The notes: generated from the sequence alone by a model not told the origin. A DNA stretch of 64,000 bases from Salinibacillus xinjiangensis (GCF_009649735.1 NZ_WJNH01000002.1:124001-188000); one strand, 5' to 3'; counted from the first letter of the stretch, positions 48,393-58,431 are shown. Program-made: numbers and translations.

Positions 48393-48421
48393 ATTATTAC
48401 ACAAAAAGTCCTTCATGAAAA
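48393..48421 (-). promoter_or_regulatory. Probable sigma-A fla/che operon promoter with CodY-like half site
   Basis: Minus strand: TTTTCA, 17-nt spacer, AATAAT. It lies 80 nt before flgB in the 230-bp space after the codY terminator. The -35 overlaps AATTTTCA, which equals the left half of the CodY consensus AATTTTCWGAAAATT. I find no sigma-D promoter here. Confidence 0.5.
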
Positions 48422-48546
48422 TTGGTAATTTCTTTTTTTCTTTATATTTTTAAATATAGTTCTATAGGCACATGACGTTTTTAGGACTATAGTTTAAGAT
48501 AAATGGTTACTAATAGGAATTTAACTGGGTCAATCTATAAATACAT

Positions 48547-48584
48547 AAAAAAATTCTGTAGCCAAAGTAGCTACAGAATTTTTT
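48547..48584 (-). terminator. Terminator downstream of codY
   Basis: A perfect 15-bp stem (AAAAAATTCTGTAGC / GCTACAGAATTTTTT) with a 7-nt loop, ending in a T-run on the minus strand. It separates the codY operon from the fla/che operon. Confidence 0.92.
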
Positions 48585-48589
48585 ATATA

Positions 48590-49369
48590 TTATTCAGCTG
48601 TTAACTTTTGTAATTCAACTAAGAATTTATCATTCAGTACTTTAATATAGGTTCCTTTCATACCAAGTGAACGAGATTCAATTACTCCGGCACTTTCTAG
48701 TTTACGTAAAGCATTTACTATTACGGATCTTGTAATTCCTACTCTATCCGCAATTTTACTAGCTACTAGTAAACCTTCTTTACCACCAAGCTCTTCAAAA
48801 ATATGCTCAATAGCTTCTAATTCACTGTAAGATAAAGAACTAATAGCCATTTGTACAACAGCCTTACTTCTTGCCTCTTCTTCAATTTCCTCTGTTTTCT
48901 GGTGAAGAATTTCCATACCAACTACTGTTGCACCATATTCCGCAAGCAAGAGGTCATCTTGATTGAAGTGGTCTTTAAGTCTGCTAAGAATTAATGTTCC
49001 CAATCGTTCCCCACCACCAATAATAGGAACAATTGTCGTTAAGCCTGATTGGAATAACTCCTTATTCTCAACAGGGAACGCTGTATATTCACTTTCAATA
49101 TCTAGGTTAGCTGTAGTTTTTGAAATACTGAATAAACTTTCTGTATATTCCTTTGGAAATTGTCTTTCCTCGAGCATCGTTTTCATTCGTTCATTTTCAA
49201 TTTCTTGTTTAATGGCAAAGCCTAATAATTTCCCTCGTCTACTTAGGACAAATACATTAGCTCCAATTACATCTCTTAGAGTACCAGACATGTCACTAAA
49301 GTTAACGTTTTTGCCCGTAGTTTTTTGTAGCATTGCATTAATGGTTCTTGCTCTTTCTAATAATTCCAT
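48590..49369 (-). CDS. codY: Global transcriptional regulator CodY
   Basis: GTP- and branched-chain amino acid-sensing DNA-binding protein that represses nutrient-limitation genes, including motility genes, in good conditions. 259 residues: N-terminal GAF domain ([20 protein letters not shown]) and a C-terminal winged helix-turn-helix ([20 protein letters not shown]). The ATG at 49369 lies 6 nt after AGGAGG; an ATG two codons upstream lies inside that site. It is last in xerC-hslV-hslU-codY, and the fla/che operon starts right after it. Confidence 0.97.
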   Translation of the reverse strand: MELLERARTINAMLQKTTGKNVNFSDMSGTLRDVIGANVFVLSRRGKLLGFAIKQEIENERMKTMLEERQFPKEYTESLFSISKTTANLDIESEYTAFPVENKELFQSGLTTIVPIIGGGERLGTLILSRLKDHFNQDDLLLAEYGATVVGMEILHQKTEEIEEEARSKAVVQMAISSLSYSELEAIEHIFEELGGKEGLLVASKIADRVGITRSVIVNALRKLESAGVIESRSLGMKGTYIKVLNDKFLVELQKLTAE

Positions 49370-49398
49370 TTCCATCCTCCTAAGATTTTTACGACTTC

Positions 49399-50793
49399 CT
49401 ACAAAATGTATTGGGATAAGTCTTTATTTTTTACAATTGATTCTAGTTTGTCGTCAACATACTCTTTTGTTATGTCTATTTTCTGCATATGAATATCTGG
49501 TGCTTCAAAGGATAAGTCCTCTAAAAGCTTTTCTAGAATGGTATGAAGTCTTCTTGCCCCAATGTTGTCTGTCTCTTGATTGACTTCATATGCGATTTCG
49601 GCAATTCTATTTACAGCATCGTCAGAAAATTCAACATTTATACCTTCAGTCTCTAATAAAGCTACATATTGTTTAATTAGTGCGTTAGAAGGTTCAGTTA
49701 AAATATTGATAAAGTCCTCAGTCGTTAGCTTTTGTAGCTCAACTCGAGTTGGAAAGCGCCCCTGTAATTCAGGGATTAAATCAGAAGGCTTTGACATATG
49801 AAATGCCCCTGCAGCCACAAATAAGATATGATCCGTTTTGACAGGACCATACTTTGTAACTACCGTAGACCCTTCCACAATAGGGAGAATATCTCTTTGA
49901 ACACCCTCGCGTGAAACATTTGCTTGGGACTCCTGCTTACCCGTTACTTTATCAATTTCATCTATAAAGATGATGCCTGACTGCTCTGCAATTTTAACCG
50001 CTTCTTGTGACACCTCATCCATATCAATGAGCTTTTGTGCCTCATCCTGTATAAGCACTTTACGCGCTTCCCGAACAGGTAAACGACGCTTTTTCTTCTT
50101 GGTTGGCATAAATTGACCTAAGGCATCCTGCATATTCATACCGAATTGTTCCATACCAGAACCCTGCAGCATATCTAACATGGAGGAATTTTGCTCATCC
50201 ACCTCAACGGTGACCATGTGATCCTCAAGTTCCCCCATATCTAATTGATGTTTAATTCGACGACGTTTTTGTTCAATCTCTGTTTTGTCTTCACTTTGAT
50301 CTGACTGATCATTTGTTTGTTGATTGGAAAAAAGCATCTCAAATGGATTTTTTACAGACTGATTCTTTTTCTTATCAGGAACTAAAAGCTTTACAAGTCT
50401 CTTTTCAGCTAAATCCTCAGCCTTCCCTTTTACTTGATCCATTTTTTCTTCTTTAACAATACGAATGGACGTTTCCACAAGGTCACGGACCATAGATTCC
50501 ACGTCACGACCTACATAGCCAACCTCGGTAAACTTCGTAGCTTCTACCTTAACAAAAGGAGCACCTACTAACTTAGCAAGTCTTCTGGCAATTTCTGTTT
50601 TTCCGACACCTGTAGGTCCAATCATTAAAATATTTTTAGGTACAATTTCATCCCTTAACTTTTCATCCATTTGCATACGACGATATCGATTTCGCAATGC
50701 AACAGCAACGGCTCTTTTAGCTTGATTCTGCCCAATAATAAATTGATCTAGTTTTTCTACAATTTGTCTTGGGGTGAGGTTTTTCCCTAACAT
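49399..50793 (-). CDS. hslU: ATP-dependent protease ATPase subunit HslU (ClpY)
   Basis: AAA+ unfoldase of the HslUV (ClpYQ/CodWX) protease. 464 residues with Walker [16 protein letters not shown] (59-73), an inserted charged I domain (about 110-245), Walker B ([10 protein letters not shown] near 274) and the C-terminal [20 protein letters not shown] that ends in the docking tail LSQYIL. ATG is preceded by GGAGG. It lies between hslV and codY. Confidence 0.97.
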   Translation of the reverse strand: MLGKNLTPRQIVEKLDQFIIGQNQAKRAVAVALRNRYRRMQMDEKLRDEIVPKNILMIGPTGVGKTEIARRLAKLVGAPFVKVEATKFTEVGYVGRDVESMVRDLVETSIRIVKEEKMDQVKGKAEDLAEKRLVKLLVPDKKKNQSVKNPFEMLFSNQQTNDQSDQSEDKTEIEQKRRRIKHQLDMGELEDHMVTVEVDEQNSSMLDMLQGSGMEQFGMNMQDALGQFMPTKKKKRRLPVREARKVLIQDEAQKLIDMDEVSQEAVKIAEQSGIIFIDEIDKVTGKQESQANVSREGVQRDILPIVEGSTVVTKYGPVKTDHILFVAAGAFHMSKPSDLIPELQGRFPTRVELQKLTTEDFINILTEPSNALIKQYVALLETEGINVEFSDDAVNRIAEIAYEVNQETDNIGARRLHTILEKLLEDLSFEAPDIHMQKIDITKEYVDDKLESIVKNKDLSQYIL

Positions 50794-50806
50794 CTATCCA
50801 ACCTCC

Positions 50807-51352
50807 TTATTCTAGAACTTCTAACACAATTTGGTCATTTGTGAAAACACAAATTTCCCCTGCAATTTCTAATGCTGCACGAGCAATATCTGCAGCAGTT
50901 TGGTCATCTGCGAATCTTTTTAATGCACGGCCAGCGCTTAAGGCATAATTTCCACCAGAGCCAATTGCTAAAATATCATCGTCCGGTTCTATAACCTCTC
51001 CTGTGCCTGACACGAGCAGCATGTCATCCTTATTCATTACAATGAGCATTGCTTCTAGTTTTCGTAATACCTTATCACTGCGCCATTCCTTGGCAAGTTC
51101 TACTGATGCTCGAGCCAGATTGCCGTTGTATTTTTCCAGGTAACTTTCAAATTTCTCAAAAAGAGTAAATGCATCTGCTACAGACCCAGCAAAGCCAGCT
51201 AAAACCTTCCCGTTAAATAAACGGCGAACTTTTTTGGCTGTATGCTTCATCACGACTTGATTCCCAAGTGTAACTTGACCATCACCACTCATTGCACATT
51301 GGCCATTATGTCGAATGGCAAAAATCGTTGTTGCATGAAATGTGTTTGACAA
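50807..51352 (-). CDS. hslV: ATP-dependent protease catalytic subunit HslV (ClpQ)
   Basis: N-terminal-nucleophile peptidase of HslUV. 181 residues from the TTG start at 51352: (M)[20 protein letters not shown], with the conserved [20 protein letters not shown] block, [17 protein letters not shown] and [15 protein letters not shown]. The TTG lies about 10 nt after AAAGAGG; a GTG three codons upstream is too close to it. This start leaves Ser as residue 2, matching the unusual Ser nucleophile reported for Bacillus CodW rather than the Thr of proteobacteria. It lies between xerC and hslU. Confidence 0.95.
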   Translation of the reverse strand: MSNTFHATTIFAIRHNGQCAMSGDGQVTLGNQVVMKHTAKKVRRLFNGKVLAGFAGSVADAFTLFEKFESYLEKYNGNLARASVELAKEWRSDKVLRKLEAMLIVMNKDDMLLVSGTGEVIEPDDDILAIGSGGNYALSAGRALKRFADDQTAADIARAALEIAGEICVFTNDQIVLEVLE

Positions 51353-51379
51353 GAGTACCACACCTCTTTCTCTCCATTG

Positions 51380-52279
51380 TTAGGCTCTTGGATGTGTTTT
51401 CAAATATATGTCGCGCAAATGATCCTTTGTAACATGGGTATAAATTTGAGTTGACGTCAAATGTTCATGTCCTAAAAGTTCTTGAACAGACCTTAGATCT
51501 GCACCTGCATTAAGTAAATGTGTCGCAAACGTATGTCTTAATTTATGTGGGTGAACATGTATCGTCAGTGCCGCTTTCTTTACCATGTCATTTAATATTG
51601 TTCGAATACCACGGGCTGTTAATGACGTCCCACGCGCATTCAAAAACAACGAATTAGTTGGACTTGACCCTTTGTCTGCTAACTGTTTTCTCCCGTCATC
51701 GATGTATTGGACTAAGGCATCTTCTGCATACTTACCAAATGGAATGTACCGTTCTTTTTTACCTTTCCCTAACACGAGAACTGTTCCAATTGAAAAATCA
51801 ATATTTTCAATCTTAAGTATTGCACATTCACTAACTCGCATGCCCGTTCCATACAATAGCTCCAATAGAGCCTGGTTTCGTTGACCTAGCGGTGTATTTA
51901 CATCATTAACTGTAAATAGTTTTTCAATCTCTTCTTCATATAAAAATTCTGGTATTGGTTTATCCATTTTCGGTAGGGTTACATTCAAAAATGGATTCTG
52001 TTCCACAATCTGTTCTCTCTCCAAGAATCGATAGAATGTTCTTAGACTCGAAAGCTTTCTGGAGACACTTCTTCTCGATAGCTTTTTGTCATAAAGTTCT
52101 GTTAAAAAAACACGGATACAAGCATAATCGACTTCTTTTAAATCAGAAATACCTTCTTTTTCTAAAAACAAAAAAAAGGTGTTCAGATCATCAAGATAAT
52201 ATTTTATGGTGTACGGTGAAGCATTCTTTTCAATTTGTAAGTACTCGACAAATACTTCCCGAAAATAGTCGAAATTCAT
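51380..52279 (-). CDS. xerC: Tyrosine recombinase XerC (CodV)
   Basis: Resolves chromosome dimers at dif with XerD. 299 residues: N-terminal SAM-like core-binding domain (EYLQIEKNASPYTIKYYLDD) and a catalytic domain with Arg in GTGMRVSECAIL, HPHKLRHTFATHLLNAG (His-x-x-Arg) and LLGHEHLTSTQIYTHV (His and nucleophilic Tyr). ATG at 52279 follows GAGGTGGGG; a longer reading to 52318 has no family match. It is the first gene of its operon, preceded by a long leader. Confidence 0.96.
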   Translation of the reverse strand: MNFDYFREVFVEYLQIEKNASPYTIKYYLDDLNTFFLFLEKEGISDLKEVDYACIRVFLTELYDKKLSRRSVSRKLSSLRTFYRFLEREQIVEQNPFLNVTLPKMDKPIPEFLYEEEIEKLFTVNDVNTPLGQRNQALLELLYGTGMRVSECAILKIENIDFSIGTVLVLGKGKKERYIPFGKYAEDALVQYIDDGRKQLADKGSSPTNSLFLNARGTSLTARGIRTILNDMVKKAALTIHVHPHKLRHTFATHLLNAGADLRSVQELLGHEHLTSTQIYTHVTKDHLRDIYLKTHPRA

Positions 52280-52547
52280 ATTCCCCACCTCAGCAGTTGT
52301 GAAACATTTAATCTTCATTGTGGACAGGTTTACTCTAATAAGGCTTTGTTAAAGGATTTCAGAAATAATTACCTGAAGCGTATAAATCTTAACATATTCA
52401 TTTAACCGATGCAATAAATTTGACTAAATTGCAACAAAATTCTGAATTGTTCTTTGTTCCATACAAAAAAGTGGTTTCAATGACCTATATAATGTGATTA
52501 TTTTTTATGTATTATTACTGTCAAGCCTGTATGCTTACCAATGGGTA
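52280..52547 (-). other. Long 5' untranslated leader of the xerC-hslV-hslU-codY operon
   Basis: About 260 nt between the promoter and xerC, AT-rich and without a credible gene. B. subtilis and relatives usually carry trmFO (gid) at this position; no trace of a trmFO reading frame is visible. A CodY-like palindrome AAAATTCTGAATTGT (52436-52450, five mismatches to the consensus) lies in the leader. I see no terminator or riboswitch fold. Confidence 0.5.
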
Positions 52548-52576
52548 ATTATAGCCTTAACGAAAAGCCGTGTCAA
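52548..52576 (-). promoter_or_regulatory. Perfect consensus sigma-A promoter for xerC-hslV-hslU-codY
   Basis: Minus strand: TTGACA, exactly 17 nt, TATAAT. Both hexamers match the sigma-A consensus fully. Predicted start near 52541, giving a leader of about 260 nt. A second TTGACA lies downstream (52519-52524) without a good -10. Confidence 0.85.
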
Positions 52577-52617
52577 TAAATGAGAATTAAGACGATAAAA
52601 TTAATTCAAAATAACAA

Positions 52618-52653
52618 AAAAAGGGCTAAACCATCCATGATTTAACCCTTTTT
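52618..52653 (-). terminator. Terminator downstream of topA
   Basis: Minus strand: AAAAAGGGTTAAATCA / TGGTTTAGCCCTTTTT, a 16-bp stem with two G-U pairs, a 4-nt loop and a T-rich tail. It ends the topA unit before the xerC promoter. Confidence 0.88.
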
Positions 52654-52659
52654 CTTCCA

Positions 52660-54735
52660 TTACTCTTGAGGTTCTTCCTTATAATCACATTGAGTACATT
52701 GAACCTGTGTCCCTTTTTTCTTTTTCTTTTCAACTAATAACCCCTCGCACTTAGGACAAGGTCTTGAAATCGGCTTATCCCAGGAAACAAATTCACACTC
52801 AGGATAACGATCACATCCATAAAAGGTGCGGTTCTTTTTAGACTTCCGCTCAACAATATTGCCCTCTTTACAGTTAGGACATTTAACACCAATTTCTTTT
52901 AGTATAGGCTTGGTATTACGACAGTCCGGAAAATTCGAGCATGCCATAAACTTACCGTAACGTCCCATCTTATAAACCATTTCATGACCACATTTTTCGC
53001 AATCTTCCCCAGCTGGTTCATCCTTGATTTCGATTTTCTCCATCTCTTTTTCAGCTTTATCTAATCTCTTTTCAAAGCCTCCGTAAAACTCATCGATAAT
53101 ATTGATCCACTCAACCTTACCTTCTTCAATACTATCTAAATCATTTTCCATTTTCGCCGTAAATTCAGCGTCAATGATTTCCGGGAAGTATTCCTTTAGG
53201 ATATCCACGACAATTTCACCAAGTTCTGTTGGTACAAAACGGCGATTATCTAACGCGACATAGCCTCTTCTCTGAATGGTGTCTAAGGTTGGCGCGTACG
53301 TAGACGGGCGTCCAATACCTAATTCCTCTAGCGTTTTCACTAAACGTGCCTCCGTATATCTTGGAGGTGGCTGTGTAAAGTGTTGGTTAGGTTCAATATC
53401 CTTTGCAAGAACATCTTCCCCTTCCTTAAGAGGCGGGAGTAGCTTGTTCTCTTTTTTCTTTTGGTCGTCTTCTCCCTCAACATACACCTTCATAAAGCCT
53501 TTAAACTTTATTTGTGAGCCAGTAGCTCTAAACTCTACTTCATTATTCACTAAATGGGCTGTTACTGTATCCATCGTCGCTGGCGCCATTTGACTTGCTA
53601 AGAAACGCTCCCAAATCAACTTGTATAGTCTAAGCTGATCACGAGATAGAATTCCTTTAAGTGTTTTTGGGGAACGATTGACAGAGGTCGGTCGAATCGC
53701 CTCGTGGGCGTCCTGTGCTCCCTGTGCCCCTATTTTCTTCTGTCCAGACCCTAAATATTCTTTACCATAAGAGGATTCAATATATTGTGCTGCCTCACTC
53801 TTAGCCGTGTCTGAAATTCGTGTAGAGTCTGTTCTCATATAAGTTATCAAACCAACAGTACCTTCTTTTTTCCCTAAATCAATACCTTCATATAATTGTT
53901 GGGCTAGCATCATCGTTTTTCTAGCTTTAAAGTTTAGCTTCCGTGCTGCTTCTTGCTGTAGAGAAGATGTGGTAAAAGGTTGTGCTGGGTTTCTCTTTCT
54001 TTCACGTTTATTGACTTTTTCTACTTTAAAGTGATCTCCATTCAATTGCTTTAAAATATGATCCACATCTTGTTTAGAATCTAGCTTCTGTTTTTTTCCT
54101 TTAACACCGTAAAATGAACCTTCAAAGGTTTCCTTACCTTTTTTAAATTCCGATTCAATCGTCCAATACTCTTCTGGAGTAAAGTTCTGTATCTCTCGTT
54201 CACGTTCCATAACTAGTTTGACAGCAACAGACTGTACTCTACCCGCACTCAAGCCTTTCTTTACTTTCTTCCATAGTAAAGGACTTATATTATAACCTAC
54301 TAAACGGTCTAATACTCTTCTAGCTTGTTGGGCATCTACTAATTTGTTGTCTATGTGTCGTGGATTCTTGAAAGATTCCTTCACTGCATCTTTGGTGATC
54401 TCATTGAATACCACTCTACATTTAGAATTCTCATCTACATCTAAACTGCGGGCCAGGTGCCAGGCTATTGCTTCACCTTCGCGATCGGGGTCGGCAGCCA
54501 GAAAGACTTTTTTCGCTTTTTTCGCTGCAGTTTTAAGCTCTTTTAATATCGGTCCTTTTCCACGGATTGTTATATATTTAAGCTTATAGTTTTCTTCCAC
54601 ATCGACACCCATTTGACTTTTTGGAAGATCGATAACATGTCCCATTGAAGCTTTTACTTTATATTTTTTTCCTAAATATCGTTCAATTGTCTTTGCTTTT
54701 GCCGGTGATTCGACAATTACTAAATAATCTGCCAT
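52660..54735 (-). CDS. topA: DNA topoisomerase I (type IA)
   Basis: Relaxes negative supercoils behind transcription and replication. 691 residues: TOPRIM domain ([34 protein letters not shown]), catalytic Tyr near residue 299 ([14 protein letters not shown]), and a C-terminal run of three Cys4 zinc ribbons ([24 protein letters not shown]). The ATG at 54735 lies 6 nt after AGGAGG; an ATG two codons upstream touches that site. It has its own promoter and terminator. Confidence 0.98.
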   Translation of the reverse strand: MADYLVIVESPAKAKTIERYLGKKYKVKASMGHVIDLPKSQMGVDVEENYKLKYITIRGKGPILKELKTAAKKAKKVFLAADPDREGEAIAWHLARSLDVDENSKCRVVFNEITKDAVKESFKNPRHIDNKLVDAQQARRVLDRLVGYNISPLLWKKVKKGLSAGRVQSVAVKLVMEREREIQNFTPEEYWTIESEFKKGKETFEGSFYGVKGKKQKLDSKQDVDHILKQLNGDHFKVEKVNKRERKRNPAQPFTTSSLQQEAARKLNFKARKTMMLAQQLYEGIDLGKKEGTVGLITYMRTDSTRISDTAKSEAAQYIESSYGKEYLGSGQKKIGAQGAQDAHEAIRPTSVNRSPKTLKGILSRDQLRLYKLIWERFLASQMAPATMDTVTAHLVNNEVEFRATGSQIKFKGFMKVYVEGEDDQKKKENKLLPPLKEGEDVLAKDIEPNQHFTQPPPRYTEARLVKTLEELGIGRPSTYAPTLDTIQRRGYVALDNRRFVPTELGEIVVDILKEYFPEIIDAEFTAKMENDLDSIEEGKVEWINIIDEFYGGFEKRLDKAEKEMEKIEIKDEPAGEDCEKCGHEMVYKMGRYGKFMACSNFPDCRNTKPILKEIGVKCPNCKEGNIVERKSKKNRTFYGCDRYPECEFVSWDKPISRPCPKCEGLLVEKKKKKGTQVQCTQCDYKEEPQE

Positions 54736-54850
54736 AAACATCCTCCTAAGAGGTTTCTCTCTTATTTTATAATCAATAATTTTAATTTCTACTCTACCCT
54801 ATTTTGAAGGTACAAAAGGCTTCTGGTAATCGTTTTATAAATCTTCCCTA

Positions 54851-54879
54851 TTATTAAATACTTATAGCACTTTTGTCAA
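54851..54879 (-). promoter_or_regulatory. Sigma-A promoter for topA
   Basis: Minus strand: TTGACA, 17 nt, TAATAA (or 18 nt to AATAAT). About 115 nt before topA. A CodY-like box lies directly upstream of the -35. Confidence 0.7.
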
Positions 54880-54884
54880 ACTAT

Positions 54885-54899
54885 TTTTTACAGAAAATT
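54885..54899 (-). promoter_or_regulatory. CodY-like box upstream of the topA promoter
   Basis: AATTTTCTGTAAAAA on the minus strand matches the CodY consensus AATTTTCWGAAAATT at 12 of 15 positions. It lies 5 nt upstream of the topA -35, in the gap after dprA. Binding is inferred from the motif only. Confidence 0.4.
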
Positions 54900-54937
54900 T
54901 TAAGAAATAGGACATTAAAAGCCTTTTATTTGTTTCA

Positions 54938-55828
54938 TTAAACGCTAATTTTTGTTGTTTTCCATGCCTGGATCAAATCCGTTGAATCATAAATTAATGT
55001 AGCGCCTTCCTGTATTAAAAGGTGACAGCCTTTTGTTTGGGGAGAAAGAATAGATCCAGGTACTACAAACACCTCTCGACCTTGTTCTAAGGCTTGCTCA
55101 GCTGTTATAAATGTACCACTTTTCTCTTTCGCTTCTATAATTAAGCTGCCAAAGGATAGACCACTTATAATCCGATTTCGTTCCGGAAAATGCCATGGCT
55201 TCGGCTTTGTATGGGGTGGATATTCAGATAAGAGCAAATGATTACGTCCAATAGTATTCATTATGTGTATGTTTTCTTTAGGATAGATATGATGAAATCC
55301 AAACCCTAACACCGCAATCGTTTTTCCATTATAGGCTAAAGCGGCTTGATGTGACAACTTATCAATTCCTTTTGCCATCCCACTTACAATTAACCAATCA
55401 TGTTGAATCAATGGTTTAAATAAATATTGAACCTTTCTCTCAGCCTCCTGCGAATGAGCCCTTGTTCCTACTACACTAAGCTTTGGTTCGTGGTTTAAGT
55501 AGTCCAAATTTCCTTTTGCATACAGGCATAGTGGTGGGTCTGGAATCATCTTTAGAAGTTGTGGATATAAAGGATTGTAAATAGAAATCATGTTTGTTTG
55601 GGAATAGTCATATTTAATGGAACTGATGATTTGAGAAGAATGGAGATCATTGTGGATTTTATCAATAGTTGGAGAGGGTAATTTTAAAAGAGTCTGCAGT
55701 TCGTTCACGGAAAGCTGATAGATGGAGGTAAGCTGTGGGTCAATTCGTAATAATTGACGAATTCTCCTTCGTCCCAATCCTCTGACACGTAATAAATGAA
55801 ATAATCTTAATTCTTTTTCTGGTATCAA
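54938..55828 (-). CDS. dprA: DNA-processing protein DprA
   Basis: Loads RecA on incoming single-stranded DNA during natural transformation. 296 residues: N-terminal helix-hairpin domain (RVRGLGRRRIRQLLRIDPQL) and a Rossmann-like core with LSVVGTRAHSQEAER, IVSGMAKGIDKLSHQAAL and FPERNRIISGLSFGSLIIEA. The start is TTG at 55828, about 7 nt after AAAGGGGTG. It lacks an extended C-terminal winged helix, as in Bacillus. It follows sucD, separated by a terminator. No clear terminator is visible after it. Confidence 0.95.
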   Translation of the reverse strand: MIPEKELRLFHLLRVRGLGRRRIRQLLRIDPQLTSIYQLSVNELQTLLKLPSPTIDKIHNDLHSSQIISSIKYDYSQTNMISIYNPLYPQLLKMIPDPPLCLYAKGNLDYLNHEPKLSVVGTRAHSQEAERKVQYLFKPLIQHDWLIVSGMAKGIDKLSHQAALAYNGKTIAVLGFGFHHIYPKENIHIMNTIGRNHLLLSEYPPHTKPKPWHFPERNRIISGLSFGSLIIEAKEKSGTFITAEQALEQGREVFVVPGSILSPQTKGCHLLIQEGATLIYDSTDLIQAWKTTKISV

Positions 55829-55872
55829 CTAGAAACACCCCTTTTAGCTTTTGTTAAATTTATATTATATAG

Positions 55873-55908
55873 AAGGGACTAACCCAATTCTTTTTGAGTT
55901 AGTCCCTT
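55873..55908 (-). terminator. Terminator downstream of sucD
   Basis: AAGGGACTAAC / GTTAGTCCCTT, an 11-bp perfect stem with a 14-nt loop that can close further, followed on the minus strand by TCTATATAATAT. Confidence 0.75.
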
Positions 55909-55918
55909 AATAGGTTCA

Positions 55919-56821
55919 TTAATGTGTCTTACACTTGTCGTATAGTCCTTTATCCTTCAGAACCTTAATTAGTGTTTCACCCATGACAGAAGGCGTTTCT
56001 GCCACTTCAATGCCACATTCATTCATAACACGAATCTTTTCATCAGCTGTACCCTTACCACCAGAGATAATGGCACCAGCATGACCCATACGCTTTCCAG
56101 GAGGTGCTGTACGACCACCGATAAAGCCAACTACGGGTTTTGTCATATTAGCTTTTACCCATTCAGCTGCTTCTTCTTCAGCTGTTCCACCAATCTCACC
56201 AATCATAATAACCGCTTCGGTTTCTGGGTCTTCATTGAAAGCTTTTAGAACATCAATGAAATCTGTACCATTTACAGGGTCCCCACCAATTCCAACTGCA
56301 GTGGTTTGACCAATACCAGATTCAGTTAATTGATGAACCGCTTCATAGGTTAATGTACCAGAACGTGATACAACACCTACATGACCTTTTTTATGAATGT
56401 AACCAGGCATAATTCCGATTTTACACTCATCAGCAGTAATAACACCTGGGCAGTTTGGACCTACAAGACGTGTCTTTTTACCTTCCAATTGACGTTTAAC
56501 TTTTACCATATCCATAACTGGAATATGCTCTGTAATACAAATAACTAAATCTAGTTCAGCATCTGCTGCTTCTAGAATCGCATCTGCCGCAAATGGTGCA
56601 GGCACATAAATGACAGAAGCGTTTGCACCAGTTTGATCTACAGCATCTTGAACAGTGTTAAATACAGGAACACCTTCAACCTCTTGACCGCCTTTACCTG
56701 GTGAAGTACCACCAACGATTTTGGTTCCGTATTCTAGCATTTGCTTTGTATGGAAAAGGGCTGTAGAGCCAGTAATACCCTGAACAATTACTTTTGTGTC
56801 TTTATTAATAAAAACGCTCAT
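55919..56821 (-). CDS. sucD: Succinyl-CoA ligase, alpha subunit
   Basis: Binds CoA and carries the phosphohistidine in the TCA-cycle step succinyl-CoA to succinate. 300 residues with the N-terminal CoA-binding Rossmann domain ([29 protein letters not shown]), GPNCPGVI and the active-site His at about 247 ([18 protein letters not shown]). It follows sucC with 20 nt between. Confidence 0.97.
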   Translation of the reverse strand: MSVFINKDTKVIVQGITGSTALFHTKQMLEYGTKIVGGTSPGKGGQEVEGVPVFNTVQDAVDQTGANASVIYVPAPFAADAILEAADAELDLVICITEHIPVMDMVKVKRQLEGKKTRLVGPNCPGVITADECKIGIMPGYIHKKGHVGVVSRSGTLTYEAVHQLTESGIGQTTAVGIGGDPVNGTDFIDVLKAFNEDPETEAVIMIGEIGGTAEEEAAEWVKANMTKPVVGFIGGRTAPPGKRMGHAGAIISGGKGTADEKIRVMNECGIEVAETPSVMGETLIKVLKDKGLYDKCKTH

Positions 56822-56841
56822 TTTTCTCCCACCTCTCTACA

Positions 56842-58002
56842 TTACTTCACTAATTCAACAATTTTTTGTGCGCCATCAGCCATAGAGTCTGCTGAAGTGA
56901 TATTTAAGCCTGAATCGTCTAAAATTTTCTTTCCCGCATCTACATTCGTACCTTCTAAACGTACGACTAAAGGAAGTTCTAGTCCAATCTGCTTGGTTGC
57001 CTCAACAACACCCTCTGCAATTACGTCACACTTCATAATTCCACCAAAAATGTTCACAAAAATTCCTTTTACATTTTCATCGGATAGGATGATCTTAAAG
57101 GCTTCTGTTACTTTTTCAGTAGTAGCTCCTCCCCCAACGTCAAGGAAGTTCGCAGGGTCCCCATTGTAGTGTTTAATGGTATCCATGGTTGCCATAGCAA
57201 GACCAGCACCATTTACCATACAGCCAATATTACCGTCAAGAGCAATGTAACTTAGGTCATATTTAGATGCTTCAATTTCTTTTGGATCCTCTTCGTCAAG
57301 GTCACGATACTCTGTTACATCTTTTTGACGGAATAAAGCGTTGTCATCAAAATTTAGCTTAGCGTCTAACGCCATAACGTTGCCGTCACCAGTAGTAACT
57401 AGTGGATTAATTTCTGCAATGGAGCAATCCTTTTCAACAAATACTTGATATAGCCCCATCATAAACTTTACAGCTTTTGAAACGAGCTCTTTTGGAATAT
57501 TGATGCTGAAAGCTAATCTTCTAGCTTGGTATGGCATTAATCCTGTTACTGGATCGATTACCTCTTTGAAAATCTTTTCAGGTGTCTTCGCTGCTACTTC
57601 TTCAATTTCTGTTCCACCCTCTTCAGATGCCATCATGACAACACGTGAAGTAGCACGGTCAAGAACAAGCCCTACATAATATTCCTTTTTAATATCACAG
57701 CCTTCTTCAATTAGAAGACGTTTTACCTCTTTTCCTTCTGGACCCGTTTGATGCGTCACAAGGGTCTTACCAAGGATTTCTTTTGCATATGTACGAACTT
57801 CATCTAGATTTTTCGCCACTTTTACACCGCCGGCCTTGCCTCGGCCACCTGCATGTATTTGTGCTTTTACAACAGAAACGTCTGTACCTAGTTCTTTTGC
57901 CGCTTCTACTGCTTCATCAACGGAAAAAGCTACACGACTATTTGGTACAGCTACGCCGAACTTACGAAAAATCTCTTTAGCTTGATACTCGTGAATGTTC
58001 AT
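56842..58002 (-). CDS. sucC: Succinyl-CoA ligase, beta subunit
   Basis: Nucleotide-binding subunit of succinyl-CoA synthetase. 386 residues: ATP-grasp domain ([36 protein letters not shown]), [20 protein letters not shown] and a C-terminal ligase domain ([20 protein letters not shown]). The ATG at 58002 follows GGGAGGATGG; the ATG further upstream lies inside the leader. First gene of sucCD. Confidence 0.97.
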   Translation of the reverse strand: MNIHEYQAKEIFRKFGVAVPNSRVAFSVDEAVEAAKELGTDVSVVKAQIHAGGRGKAGGVKVAKNLDEVRTYAKEILGKTLVTHQTGPEGKEVKRLLIEEGCDIKKEYYVGLVLDRATSRVVMMASEEGGTEIEEVAAKTPEKIFKEVIDPVTGLMPYQARRLAFSINIPKELVSKAVKFMMGLYQVFVEKDCSIAEINPLVTTGDGNVMALDAKLNFDDNALFRQKDVTEYRDLDEEDPKEIEASKYDLSYIALDGNIGCMVNGAGLAMATMDTIKHYNGDPANFLDVGGGATTEKVTEAFKIILSDENVKGIFVNIFGGIMKCDVIAEGVVEATKQIGLELPLVVRLEGTNVDAGKKILDDSGLNITSADSMADGAQKIVELVK

Positions 58003-58075
58003 TTTCCATCCTCCCATCAAAATATCAGTGCGTGTTCATTGTAAAAAAAGTGTTAGAAATTGTCCACACTTATCC

Positions 58076-58104
58076 ATTATAAGACTACTCTATGAAAATA
58101 ACAA
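58076..58104 (-). promoter_or_regulatory. Sigma-A promoter for sucCD
   Basis: Minus strand: TTGTTA, 17 nt, TATAAT (perfect -10). About 75 nt before sucC. Confidence 0.65.
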
Positions 58105-58122
58105 CAGATGATATAAATTGAA

Positions 58123-58140
58123 AAAACGACCAAACTGGCT
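58123..58140 (-). terminator. Possible weak terminator downstream of ylqH
   Basis: Minus strand: short stem AGCCA / TGGTC-type followed by GTTTTTTC. The stem is short, so this is uncertain. Confidence 0.3.
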
Positions 58141-58149
58141 AGGAAAGCA

Positions 58150-58431
58150 TTATTTTTGCGACTGTTTATCCACTTGATAAATAAAAGCAAACACTTCGGC
58201 TACTACTTGATAGAGCTCCTCAGGAATGGTGTCATTCGTATTCAGCGTAGATAATAGGTCTACAAGTGCTGCATTCTCCTCAACCGGTACGTTATTTTCA
58301 TTTGCCATATCTATTATATTTTCAGCAATTGTGCCTTTCCCCTTCGCCACTACTTTCGGTGCTGTATCTCTTTTTTCATGATATGATAAAGCTACCGCTT
58401 GTTTACGTTTGTTAGGTAGGTCATTGTTCAT
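58150..58431 (-). CDS. ylqH: FlhB C-terminal-like protein YlqH
   Basis: 93 residues that match the cytoplasmic C-terminal domain of FlhB only: QAVALSYHEKRDTAPKVVAK and AALVDLLSTLNTNDTIPEEL followed by YQVVAEVFAFIYQVDKQ. It has no membrane segment and no NPTH cleavage motif. In B. subtilis the homologue lies beside YlqG in the same place. The function is unknown; a partner role in export switching is inferred. Its ATG overlaps the ylqG TGA (ATGA). Confidence 0.9.
   Translation of the reverse strand: MNNDLPNKRKQAVALSYHEKRDTAPKVVAKGKGTIAENIIDMANENNVPVEENAALVDLLSTLNTNDTIPEELYQVVAEVFAFIYQVDKQSQK

Noticed and set aside
48430-48500. Possible sigma-D promoter in the space before flgB
   Set aside because: TAAA and GCCTATAG occur but only 10 nt apart, and the -10 has two mismatches.
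48963-49583. A 206-residue plus-strand reading frame over codY and hslU
   Set aside because: It runs antisense through two conserved genes and has no recognisable domain.
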